6,090 nucleotides of DNA from JABJMC01 sp964473745. Its GTDB lineage: Bacteria > Patescibacteriota > Gracilibacteria > UBA1369 > UBA12473. The notes below the pieces were generated by a model. It ran no database searches. It had not been told where the DNA came from and saw nothing but the letters and a program-made list of their open reading frames with translations. The number at the start of each line of letters is the position of its first letter. The first letter of the stretch is position 1. The position numbers and the translations under genes are program-made. Positions 1 through 5,577 of the stretch are shown piece after piece. The stretch covers positions 1 through 6,090 of the forward strand of contig CAYYQE010000034.1 in NCBI GenBank assembly GCA_964473745.1, given 5' to 3'.

Positions 1-905
1 CTGACGCAGATGTTGATGCTGACGCAGATGTTGATGCTGACGTTGATGTTGACGCTGACGCAGATGTTGATGCTGACGCAGATGTTGATGCTGACGTTGA
101 TGTTGACGCGGATGTCGACGCGGATGTCGATAGCGATGCTCCGAATTTAGAAGAAGTTACTGTTGTTTTGGTTAATGAACTTGAACTAACTTTTGATGAG
201 GAAGTTTTTCTTCCTGCCGATGAAGATCATGAAGATGACCTTGATCCGGCGCTTGATGTATTTGAAATTTTTGCCGCAGAAGATGATTCTGTTTTAGAAG
301 TGACAGCGGTAGAATATAAGATTGCCACGGATGAAGAAAGTGGCGATTTAGTCGAAGATCGGACAACTTTAGTTTTGGCAACTAGTGATCACGCCGCAAG
401 CACTGAATATTTCATTTCTGTGACGGGATTACTTGATGCGACTGGCAATGAAACTGTTGGAGATTTTTCCAGTGCCATGTCCTATGTTACTCCTTCAGAA
501 ACAGAGCTTAACCTTGTTGATGATGTTGTAGTAGACGAGGTTGCTCCCGAAGATATTTCGGAATTTGTAGCTACTGTGGCAGAAATGCTTGTGAATTTGA
601 GTTGGGCAGAAAGTTTAAACACTGCTGGAGATTTAGTTGATCAAGTGCTTTATGTGAGCTCTGATGGCGGAGAAACTTTTGAAGAAGTTGCTTCACTTGG
701 TGAGTCCACTGAATATAGTTACGAAGGTGGCGTGGAAGGACAAACTTACACGTTTAAAGTCACCACTAAAGATGAAACTGGGAACGAAAGTGAAGGGGTT
801 GTTGCCACCGCGGTATTACCAGCCACTGGAGCAGGAATTGCACTACTTGGTGTAGCTTCTTTGCTTGGTGGTGGAGTGATGGCGCGCCGACGTCGCCGCC
901 AGTAG
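1..905 (+). CDS. Sortase-anchored surface protein with Asp-X repeats, Ig-like and FN3-like domains (5' end missing)
   Basis: The frame is open from the window edge (first full codon at base 3) to the TAG at 903-905, so this is the C-terminal 300 residues of a longer protein. A TTG at 168 could be taken as a start, but the 55 codons before it are open and clearly coding. Domains in order: a strictly alternating Asp-Ala/Val tract (bases 3-140, 46 residues, 23 of them Asp); a beta-rich region at about 144-490 resembling bacterial Ig-like Big_5/SbsA domains (LELTFDEEV, STEYFISVTGLLDATGN); a fibronectin III-like domain at about 537-813 (VNLSWAES, GQTYTFKVTTKDETGNES); then LPATG (816-830), a Gly/Ala/Leu hydrophobic segment and an ARRRRRQ tail. 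This is a canonical cell-wall sorting signal: a sortase would cut between Thr and Gly and link the protein to peptidoglycan. The role is probably adhesive or structural. The acidic tract may bind Ca2+ or act as an extended spacer (inference). No sortase gene is in the window. The surface-protein call is firm; the exact domain family is less so. Confidence 0.85.
   Translation, partial: DADVDADADVDADVDVDADADVDADADVDADVDVDADVDADVDSDAPNLEEVTVVLVNELELTFDEEVFLPADEDHEDDLDPALDVFEIFAAEDDSVLEVTAVEYKIATDEESGDLVEDRTTLVLATSDHAASTEYFISVTGLLDATGNETVGDFSSAMSYVTPSETELNLVDDVVVDEVAPEDISEFVATVAEMLVNLSWAESLNTAGDLVDQVLYVSSDGGETFEEVASLGESTEYSYEGGVEGQTYTFKVTTKDETGNESEGVVATAVLPATGAGIALLGVASLLGGGVMARRRRRQ
3..140 (+). 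repeat. Nested tandem repeat encoding (Asp-Ala/Val)n
   Basis: Two 54-bp units (3-56 and 57-110) are identical except at their last base (gct versus gcg). Each is built from two 18-bp modules (gacgcagatgttgatgct), a 12-bp module (gacgttgatgtt) and a 6-bp module (gacgct/gacgcg). A degenerate tail (111-140) keeps the Asp-X pattern but uses gtc/gcg/agc codons. All units are multiples of 6 bp, so expansion or contraction keeps both the reading frame and the every-second-residue Asp spacing. Bases 1-2 (ct) match the end of a preceding gct module, so the array probably continues beyond the window. Confidence 0.95.
816..902 (+). other. LPATG cell-wall sorting signal
   Basis: LPATG (bases 816-830) is followed by about 18 mostly Gly/Ala/Leu/Val residues and then ARRRRRQ at the C-terminus. 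This three-part layout matches sortase substrates. It implies that the host encodes a sortase outside this window and is likely to have a wall to which proteins can be attached. Confidence 0.85.
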
Positions 906-910
906 AAAAA

Positions 911-978
911 AGGACGCCTAGACGGCGCGCCTCAAATTTAGGATTTGCGTAGCCGTTGACCCTTTGGGCCAGCGGCTA
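911..978 (+). terminator. Two hairpins after the surface-protein gene, the second a likely terminator
   Basis: Just after the TAG lies an imperfect GC-rich stem (911-932, AGG-A-CGCC against GGCG-CG-CCT). A stronger hairpin follows at 950-978: TAGCCGTTGACCC pairs with GGGCCAGCGGCTA over 13 positions with one G-T wobble and one mismatch, around a TTT loop. The following bases (TTGATTAATTT) are T-rich but interrupted, so this is a non-ideal intrinsic terminator. Its place between two same-strand genes, just before a promoter, supports the role. Confidence 0.55.
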
Positions 979-997
979 TTGATTAATTTAAAACAGG

Positions 998-1027
998 TTG
1001 ACAAAACACTAGTAAGGGGTTTATTTT
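998..1027 (+). promoter_or_regulatory. Sigma70-type promoter for the 232-residue gene, with an overlapping inverted repeat
   Basis: A perfect TTGACA (998-1003) is followed after 18 bp by TATTTT (1022-1027, 4 of 6 matches to TATAAT). The predicted transcript would begin near 1034, giving a leader of about 35 nt before the ATG at 1068. An 8-bp perfect inverted repeat, AAGGGGTT (1014-1021) and AACCCCTT (1045-1052), flanks the -10 and the start site. It could be an operator or a leader hairpin. Confidence 0.5.
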
Positions 1028-1067
1028 AACTTACCTTCTGAATCAACCCCTTTAATCCACCCTAAGC

Positions 1068-1766
1068 ATGCGTAATCTTGCAGATCCGCCAACGACCGAA
1101 GCAGCTAACCGATTAGAACAACATATCCCCCTTGATACTCTTTTTCGCAACATAGGGGATCTTTGTAATCGTGATCTGGTTGAGCAAGCTGTTAAGAGGG
1201 CTGTTCATGACGTACTCAACATCATGCCCACTTTGTGGCCGCAACTTAGCCCCTGGTATCAAAAACGGATTCAAGATATTTCTACCGGGAGGAGTCAGGC
1301 CTTATTTGAGGTGGCAGCGGAATACGTCACTCAAGAAGCCTTTTATCTAAAAATTCATCGTTATTTTAACCTTGCTAAGGTTACCCATCTTGCCCAAAGA
1401 TCTCCTGATGGGGCGCTTGTTTTAACTACTAATAATTCTCTTGTTATCGTAAGTAAAGTTAGCGATCCTCATGATTCCAGTCGTTGTCATGATGTTGAGT
1501 ATGTGCCAATCCCGTGTCGAGAAGGCACCTTAGACACCGTAAGCTACCCTGGTAAACCATTAGCTCGAGATGTTGTTACTCATCAAAGATTTGCTTTTAC
1601 TCCAGGAGACGTCAGAGAAGGTACGGGCACCTCACCAATTCGAGGCATCCTGCAAATTCCTTGCACTTTACCAGAAGAACAAATTCACACGATTTGCCAT
1701 TCTGTTCGCACCGCCACCGAGGCGTCTACCTGCCTGAGTTCTTATTATGAAGATGATGATGAGTAG
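1068..1766 (+). CDS. Hypothetical protein, 232 residues
   Basis: I do not recognise this family. The ATG at 1068 is the most upstream possible start because an in-frame TAA lies at 1053-1055. There is no Shine-Dalgarno sequence; a TTGACA promoter lies about 40-70 bp upstream. No signal peptide or membrane segment is visible, so it is probably cytosolic. Residues 1-100 look alpha-helical (EAANRLEQHI, LVEQAVKRAVHDVLNIM, AAEYVTQEAFYLKIHRYF). Residues 105-210 look like beta strands (GALVLTTNNSLVIVSKV, GILQIPCTLP). Six cysteines (33, 140, 150, 199, 210, 222) are present without a CxxC pair. The protein ends in an acidic YYEDDDE tail. Coding is supported by length and by the upstream promoter. The next gene begins 43 bp downstream on the same strand and may be co-transcribed. 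It could be lineage-specific. Confidence 0.7.
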   Translation: MRNLADPPTTEAANRLEQHIPLDTLFRNIGDLCNRDLVEQAVKRAVHDVLNIMPTLWPQLSPWYQKRIQDISTGRSQALFEVAAEYVTQEAFYLKIHRYFNLAKVTHLAQRSPDGALVLTTNNSLVIVSKVSDPHDSSRCHDVEYVPIPCREGTLDTVSYPGKPLARDVVTHQRFAFTPGDVREGTGTSPIRGILQIPCTLPEEQIHTICHSVRTATEASTCLSSYYEDDDE

Positions 1767-1800
1767 TTTCGTTCATCTTTTGTTCATCTCGTTGTGATAT

Positions 1801-1808
1801 AAGGAAAG
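1801..1808 (+). promoter_or_regulatory. Ribosome binding site of the ComEC-type gene
   Basis: AAGGAAAG lies directly before the ATG at 1810. Its purine-rich AAGGA core is a short but usable Shine-Dalgarno match. It stands out because the other complete genes here lack one. An in-frame TGA at 1795-1797 excludes a longer protein. Confidence 0.5.
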
Positions 1809-1809
1809 A

Positions 1810-2664
1810 ATGAAAAGGTTTTGGGGATTTTTTGGATTTTCTAGTGTGATTTTGGCGACGCTTTTGGTGGTCCATTTGGCGCGCCTGCCGCACGAACAAA
1901 TGGTGGTGGATTTTTTGAATGTGGGGCAGGGAGATGCGATTTTAATTACCACCCCAACTGGGGAACAAGTGCTGGTCGATGGTGGACCTGAACAATTCGT
2001 TCTAGGAGAGCTGGGTGCCGTAATGCCTTTTTTGGATCGAACTATTGATTTGCTAGTTTTAACTCATCCGCACGCTGATCATGTGATGGGTTTGATCCCG
2101 GTTTTAAGGCAGTACAAAGTTGGAGCGGTTTTGTTAACCGGCGTGGCTTATGAAAACCCGATTTATGAGATTTTTTTAGAAGAAATTCAGTCCCAAAACA
2201 TCCCCATCTGGGTGGCGCACCAACAATCTGATTTTGCTTTTGGAGAAGTCTATTTCGATATTTTGTTCCCTTTCCAACCTTTAGTTGGCCAAGAATTTAA
2301 TAATGTGAATAATAGCTCGATTGTCATGAAAATAAGTTTTTATGAAACTGATATTCTGTTAACTGGTGATGCTGAACACGAAGTAGAAGAGGCGTTACTC
2401 GCGGCCAAAGTTCATTTGGAAGCAGAAGTTTTAAAAGCCGGACACCACGGCAGTCGCACTGCTTCTGGACTAGAATTTCTAGAAGCAGTTTCTCCTGAAA
2501 AAGTAATCATTCAATGTGGCGCAGATAATGATTTTGGGCACCCACATGAAGAGACCCTAGCTATTCTAGGGTCCCATGAAGCTCAGGTTTTACGCAATGA
2601 CTTAGACGATCGAATTCGCCTTACTTATCCAGTGTATTCTAATTCACATTCAAACGTGAATTGA
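1810..2664 (+). CDS. Membrane-anchored ComEC/Rec2-type metallo-beta-lactamase-fold hydrolase
   Basis: This 284-residue protein matches the C-terminal catalytic domain of ComEC/Rec2, the DNA-uptake channel protein, but lacks the competence membrane domain. An N-terminal membrane segment (residues about 4-24, after MKR) suggests a signal anchor with the enzyme outside the membrane. Family motifs appear in order: NVGQGDAILI (37-46), VDGG (56-59), THPHADH (85-91, the HxHxDH metal motif), NNSSIV (167-172), LLTGD (183-187, metal Asp187), KAGHHGS (209-215) and GHPH (243-246). All expected metal ligands are present, so it should be active. ComEC MBL domains are proposed to degrade the non-transported DNA strand, so a nuclease or phosphodiesterase role is plausible but not shown. 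Upstream is an unknown gene; downstream it converges on a lipoprotein gene and overlaps it by 40 bp. Calling it comEC would be misleading without the channel. Confidence 0.9.
   Translation: MKRFWGFFGFSSVILATLLVVHLARLPHEQMVVDFLNVGQGDAILITTPTGEQVLVDGGPEQFVLGELGAVMPFLDRTIDLLVLTHPHADHVMGLIPVLRQYKVGAVLLTGVAYENPIYEIFLEEIQSQNIPIWVAHQQSDFAFGEVYFDILFPFQPLVGQEFNNVNNSSIVMKISFYETDILLTGDAEHEVEEALLAAKVHLEAEVLKAGHHGSRTASGLEFLEAVSPEKVIIQCGADNDFGHPHEETLAILGSHEAQVLRNDLDDRIRLTYPVYSNSHSNVN
2553..2573. other. Perfect 8-bp hairpin near the 3' end of the ComEC-type gene
   Basis: GACCCTAG (2553-2560) and CTAGGGTC (2566-2573) are exact reverse complements around a 5-base loop. The hairpin lies inside the coding sequence (ETLAILGS). 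On the minus strand it lies about 50 nt past the stop codon of the converging lipoprotein gene, where it could protect or end that transcript. There is no T-run on either side, so it is not a standard intrinsic terminator. Confidence 0.5.
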
Positions 2665-3446
2665 TCGTTTTCTCCCTCATCAACACTACCAAAATGACCA
2701 ACGCAACTTTCTACTTTTGTAACTGAATTATTTCTAGTTCTTACTAAATAATAATTCCAAGACAAATAACCAGCATCACCATACCCGGTCATCATAACTG
2801 CTTTGCCATCTATGGCATCCGGCTGGAACGAATAACTAAGATCAATTAAACCGTCAAAAGTTCTTAAATCTTCTAGAACGAGTTCTTTATCGTCCCAAAC
2901 AGTTAGGGTTATAGTGGTATGACTTTCACTAAAAATCACAAAAACACCGTTATCGCCGCTACAAACTTCGTTAGCGACTAACTCGCTAGTTTCTCCCTCC
3001 TCGCCAGCTTCTAAACGGGTTACAATTTCTGCTGTTAAAGCTTCAACTTGATCTTCATCCCCAAGAATTTCTAAAAGAGCAGCTTGGACTTCATCAGAAT
3101 CTAAATCTTCAACCATGATTGGGTAATCCTGACTTTCAGTCATTTTGTAAAAATGGTGACAATCATCACTCGCGCGGTTAAACCAATCTTCTTCGTAAGC
3201 CAGTTTTTTAAGATAAGTTAAATATTCGTTAAAATTTGTACCTTCTTCGATAGTAATTGTTACTGGGCCTTCGGTGGCGCCGGTAGGCTCGATAAGTTCG
3301 ACCTCGTCGCTGTCGACATTCTCGTCGATGTCGATGCTAATATCTATGTCATCTAAATCGCTATCCTGGACATCAATGCCCACGGTGCAACCAGTTGCAA
3401 AAACAATTAGTAAAAATGTGCTGAAAAGAATTGTGCTTTTTTTCAT
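2625..3446 (-). CDS. Asp-rich lipoprotein of unknown function, 273 residues
   Basis: The N-terminus is a lipoprotein signal peptide: MKKS, a hydrophobic core (residues 5-16) and the lipobox ATGC with Cys20 as the lipid-bearing residue. The mature protein begins with an acidic tether (residues 24-53) in which Asp recurs at near-alternating positions (DDIDISIDIDENVDSDEVE). An acidic region with helical character follows (about 70-160), then a beta-rich C-terminal half (FVIFSESHTTITLTVWDD, YSFQPDAIDGKAVMMTGYG, SWNYYLVRTRNNSVTKVES). Cysteines 96, 162, 248 and 267 could form two disulfides outside the cell (inference). I do not recognise the globular domain. The gene begins 62 bp after murA on the same strand and could be read from the murA promoter; its own upstream region shows no convincing promoter. 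Its 3' end overlaps the ComEC-type gene. Surface location is well supported, function is not. Confidence 0.85.
   Translation of the reverse strand: MKKSTILFSTFLLIVFATGCTVGIDVQDSDLDDIDISIDIDENVDSDEVELIEPTGATEGPVTITIEEGTNFNEYLTYLKKLAYEEDWFNRASDDCHHFYKMTESQDYPIMVEDLDSDEVQAALLEILGDEDQVEALTAEIVTRLEAGEEGETSELVANEVCSGDNGVFVIFSESHTTITLTVWDDKELVLEDLRTFDGLIDLSYSFQPDAIDGKAVMMTGYGDAGYLSWNYYLVRTRNNSVTKVESCVGHFGSVDEGENDQFTFECELEYTG
2641..2662. terminator. Inverted repeat in the convergent gene overlap, possible terminator
   Basis: AATTCAC (2641-2647) and GTGAATT (2656-2662) form a perfect 7-bp stem with an 8-base loop, lying across the final codons of both converging genes. On the + strand it is followed by GATCGTTTTCT, a short T-rich stretch. 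The stem is AT-rich and weak, so its terminator function is uncertain. Confidence 0.35.
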
Positions 3447-3508
3447 GGTTTAAGATTAGAAAAATAAATGCAGATAAGACAACGTCTGAAAGGTGGATTT
3501 ATTACAGA

Positions 3509-4783
3509 TTATTTAAGAGGGTTTTTGCGCGTAATTCGGGCCCCTAAATTATTTAGAGTTTTGTGAAGATCTTGGTAGCCGCGTTCTATATAACGAATAT
3601 CACTGATTTCGGTAACACCCTGAGCAGTTAAGGCGGCTAAAACCATGGCCGCGCCAGCCCGAATGTCGCAACTAACAATTTTTGTGCCTCGTAAGGGAGT
3701 TGGCCCATAAATAGTAGCCTGATGTGAATTGTGAATCTCAACTTTAGCTCCCATTTTTTCGAGTTCGTAAAGATAATTTAAGCGGCCGTCAAAAAGTGTT
3801 TCAAACATTTTGCTTTCCCCGTCCGCTTGAGTAAGTAGAACTGTAAAAGGAGCCTGAAGGTCAGTGGCAAATCCGGGAAAAACCGCGGTTTTGAGTTGCT
3901 CAACAGGTTGGAAATATTGATTTTTGGGAAGAGGTTTAAATGTGACGGAATTTTCAGTAAGAGTGAAATGTGCGCCAACTTCACCTAGTTTTTGCCAAAA
4001 ACTATCGAGGTGATCCGGGACAATGTTTTCGAGAGTTACTGTGCCGCGAGTTAAAACAGCGGCCAGAGCAAGTGTCCCAGCTTCAAGATAATCAGAAGTA
4101 ATCTCATAATCTGTGCCGTGAAGGCTAGAAACACCTTCAATAAAAAGGGTGTGAGTGCCAATGCCACGAATTTGAGCGCCCATAGAATTCAAGAAATAAC
4201 AGAGATCTTGGACGTGCGGTTCCATGGCAGCCCAGTGAATTTTGGTGGTGTTTTCTGCAAGAACCGCAGCCATGATGGCGTTTTCCGTGGCCGTAACACT
4301 GGATTCTGCCATGATTATTTTGGTGCCATGTAGAGATTTCGCAGTAGCGCGGATGCCATCTTCAGTGTCTTCGATAGTGGCGCCGAGCTTTTCAAGGGCA
4401 TGAGTGTGGGCGTGAATAGAACGTTTCCCAAGTACGCATCCTCCAGGGAAAACCATTTCGGCTTCGCCTTTGCGCGCCAAAAGTGGCCCAAGCAGAAGAA
4501 TCGAAGCGCGCATCTGTTGAACCAGTTCTTTTTGAGCTTGAATGGTGCCAACTTTGGCTGTTTGGATTTTGAGAGTGCCGCGCGCGTATTCAAATTTAGC
4601 CCCCAACCCCTTCATAATTTCTAAAAAAGCGTGAATATCTGAAATATTGGGAACATTGCGCAAAGTGCATTCGTCTTTGGTCAGGAGGGTGGCGGCCAAA
4701 ATTGGTAAGGCCGCGTTTTTGGAGCCATGAATTTTTACGGTGCCACTAAGTGGCTGACCGCCTTCTACAATAAACCTCGGCAT
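3509..4783 (-). CDS. murA: UDP-N-acetylglucosamine 1-carboxyvinyltransferase
   Basis: MurA transfers the enolpyruvyl group of phosphoenolpyruvate to UDP-GlcNAc, the first committed step of peptidoglycan precursor synthesis in the cytosol. The 424-residue length is normal for the family. Recognisable features are GSKNAALP (20-27, with Lys22 and Asn23 of the substrate site), QQMRAS (89-94), the catalytic loop PGGCVLGKR (113-121) with Cys116, the segment PGFATDLQAP (303-312) with the general-base Asp308, and DIRAGAAMV plus YIERGYQDL near the C-terminus. The nucleophile is Cys, not the Asp of naturally fosfomycin-resistant MurA enzymes. The ATG at 4783 is the most upstream start because an in-frame stop lies a few codons before it; there is no Shine-Dalgarno sequence, and a strong -10 lies just upstream. 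A lipoprotein gene follows after 62 bp. Full-length and intact, with no sign of decay. Confidence 0.97.
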   Translation of the reverse strand: MPRFIVEGGQPLSGTVKIHGSKNAALPILAATLLTKDECTLRNVPNISDIHAFLEIMKGLGAKFEYARGTLKIQTAKVGTIQAQKELVQQMRASILLLGPLLARKGEAEMVFPGGCVLGKRSIHAHTHALEKLGATIEDTEDGIRATAKSLHGTKIIMAESSVTATENAIMAAVLAENTTKIHWAAMEPHVQDLCYFLNSMGAQIRGIGTHTLFIEGVSSLHGTDYEITSDYLEAGTLALAAVLTRGTVTLENIVPDHLDSFWQKLGEVGAHFTLTENSVTFKPLPKNQYFQPVEQLKTAVFPGFATDLQAPFTVLLTQADGESKMFETLFDGRLNYLYELEKMGAKVEIHNSHQATIYGPTPLRGTKIVSCDIRAGAAMVLAALTAQGVTEISDIRYIERGYQDLHKTLNNLGARITRKNPLK

Positions 4784-4804
4784 AAAAGATTTTTAAGTGG
4801 TTTG

Positions 4805-4832
4805 ATTATAGAGATTTCACCCTAAGAGGCAA
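4805..4832 (-). promoter_or_regulatory. murA promoter
   Basis: On the minus strand, TTGCCT (4832-4827, 4 of 6 matches to TTGACA) is followed after 16 bp by a perfect TATAAT (4810-4805). Transcription would start near 4798, leaving a leader of only about 15 nt with no Shine-Dalgarno sequence. It lies back to back with the rightward lipoprotein promoter. Confidence 0.65.
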
Positions 4833-4847
4833 GAGATGAAATAAGTG

Positions 4848-4876
4848 TTGTCCTTAAAGGCTTGCTTTGTTATGAT
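4848..4876 (+). promoter_or_regulatory. Extended -10 promoter of the second lipoprotein gene
   Basis: TTGTCC (4848-4853, 4 of 6 matches) is followed after 17 bp by TATGAT (4871-4876, 5 of 6 matches), preceded by the TGn extension (4868-4870). Transcription would start near 4883, about 16 nt before the ATG at 4899. This placement argues against translation from the upstream TTG at 4845, which would lie before the transcript start. Confidence 0.6.
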
Positions 4877-4898
4877 TTTGACGCTTAACCTAATTATT

Positions 4899-5573
4899 AT
4901 GAAATTTGCCAAACTTATTGCTCTGTTAGGATGTTTTTTGATTTTTGCTGGTTGTTTGCCTTCTTCAGATGGAATCCCACTTTTTAGTGGAGATGATACG
5001 GAAATGACCGAGACTACCCCAGATGTTGAGGAGGTTTCGGACGTCGAACCGGACACTGACCCGGACGTCGAACCAGACACCGAACTTGAAGAATTTGGTT
5101 ACATTGTGGAAAACACTCTTTGTGTGGACCAACTGCATGGTGGCTGTATTCCAACTGATTATCGCGAATACGAAAGTACGGCTTTTACGCTCCCGTTTGT
5201 TCATCCAACAGATTGGGTAAATACTCATGCTGATCAGTATTCAGTAACTTTTGTGGCACCTTTAGATACGGAAGAAAACGATCCAACAGTTTTCATGATT
5301 TGGCGCCAAGCTGCTTATGATCCTGCGTATGAAACTGCTCAAGAAACACTAGTTGATTCTGGGACAGGTGTGATTGGTCCTTATGATGTAACTTGGGAAA
5401 TTTACGAAGGACTATGGAATGAAGTTCCAGTAAAAGCAGAATGGGTAACACTAGTCGTGGATGAGGAAGCCCCGCTTATTAATTATGTTTATTTCTTGAT
5501 GACGGAAACGGAAAATTTTGGAGCTGATCAAGCTGTTATTAAAGCTGCGGCCAGTTATATTTTGATGGAATAA
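4899..5573 (+). CDS. Lipoprotein with acidic Asp/Glu/Pro tether, 224 residues
   Basis: The start at ATG 4899 gives a standard lipoprotein signal peptide: MKFAK, a hydrophobic core and the lipobox FAGC with Cys19. An in-frame TTG at 4845 would add 18 residues but lies upstream of the promoter's -10. The mature protein has an acidic linker (residues 31-65) that includes two near-copies of DVEPDT(D/E), encoded by a roughly 24-bp direct repeat at 5040-5084. Cys75 and Cys83 (LCVDQLHGGC) may form a small disulfide loop. The C-terminal 130 residues (FTLPFVHPTDW, YSVTFVAP, VFMIWRQ, then strands and a final helix) loosely recall Mog1/PsbP-fold lipoprotein domains; this is pattern resemblance only. A small unknown gene follows after 4 bp, so the two are very likely co-transcribed. 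Function unknown; membrane-anchored outer location well supported. Confidence 0.85.
   Translation: MKFAKLIALLGCFLIFAGCLPSSDGIPLFSGDDTEMTETTPDVEEVSDVEPDTDPDVEPDTELEEFGYIVENTLCVDQLHGGCIPTDYREYESTAFTLPFVHPTDWVNTHADQYSVTFVAPLDTEENDPTVFMIWRQAAYDPAYETAQETLVDSGTGVIGPYDVTWEIYEGLWNEVPVKAEWVTLVVDEEAPLINYVYFLMTETENFGADQAVIKAAASYILME
5040..5084 (+). repeat. Direct repeat encoding the DVEPDT linker
   Basis: Two adjacent units of about 24 bp, starting gacgtcgaacc at 5040 and 5064, differ at a few positions and encode DVEPDTDP and DVEPDTEL. This is a small-scale version of the Asp-repeat tract in the surface protein at the left edge, with different codons and Pro spacing. Confidence 0.75.
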
Positions 5574-5577
5574 TTTA

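Noticed and set aside
1..140. CRISPR array or noncoding satellite at the left edge
   Set aside because: Units are contiguous without spacers and keep one reading frame with alternating Asp that runs into a domain protein.
172..381. Minus-strand open frame opposite the surface protein
   Set aside because: It is antisense to clear Ig-like coding sequence, has low-complexity His/Leu/Lys composition, and no start signals.
664..855. Plus-strand open frame in another phase within the surface protein gene
   Set aside because: Shadow of the FN3-like domain; Lys/Leu-rich with no independent start signals.
2470..2482. Near-palindrome CTAGAA-T-TTCTAG inside the hydrolase gene
   Set aside because: Short, AT-rich, with a 1-base centre that cannot form a normal hairpin loop; explained by codons for Leu-Glu-Phe-Leu-Glu.
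2662..2749. TGA recoded as Gly (as in Gracilibacteria/Absconditabacteria)
   Set aside because: Reading through the only TGA gene stop would add about 28 residues antisense to the lipoprotein gene with no ComEC-like sequence, and no conserved gene here needs an in-frame TGA. The standard code fits, though one stop is limited evidence.
4118..4624. Open frames overlapping murA on both strands
   Set aside because: murA is intact and strongly conserved through this region; the others have no start signals or recognisable motifs.
4845..4898. TTG start giving the second lipoprotein 18 extra residues
   Set aside because: It lies upstream of the extended -10 promoter and would put a second hydrophobic stretch before a normal lipoprotein signal peptide.
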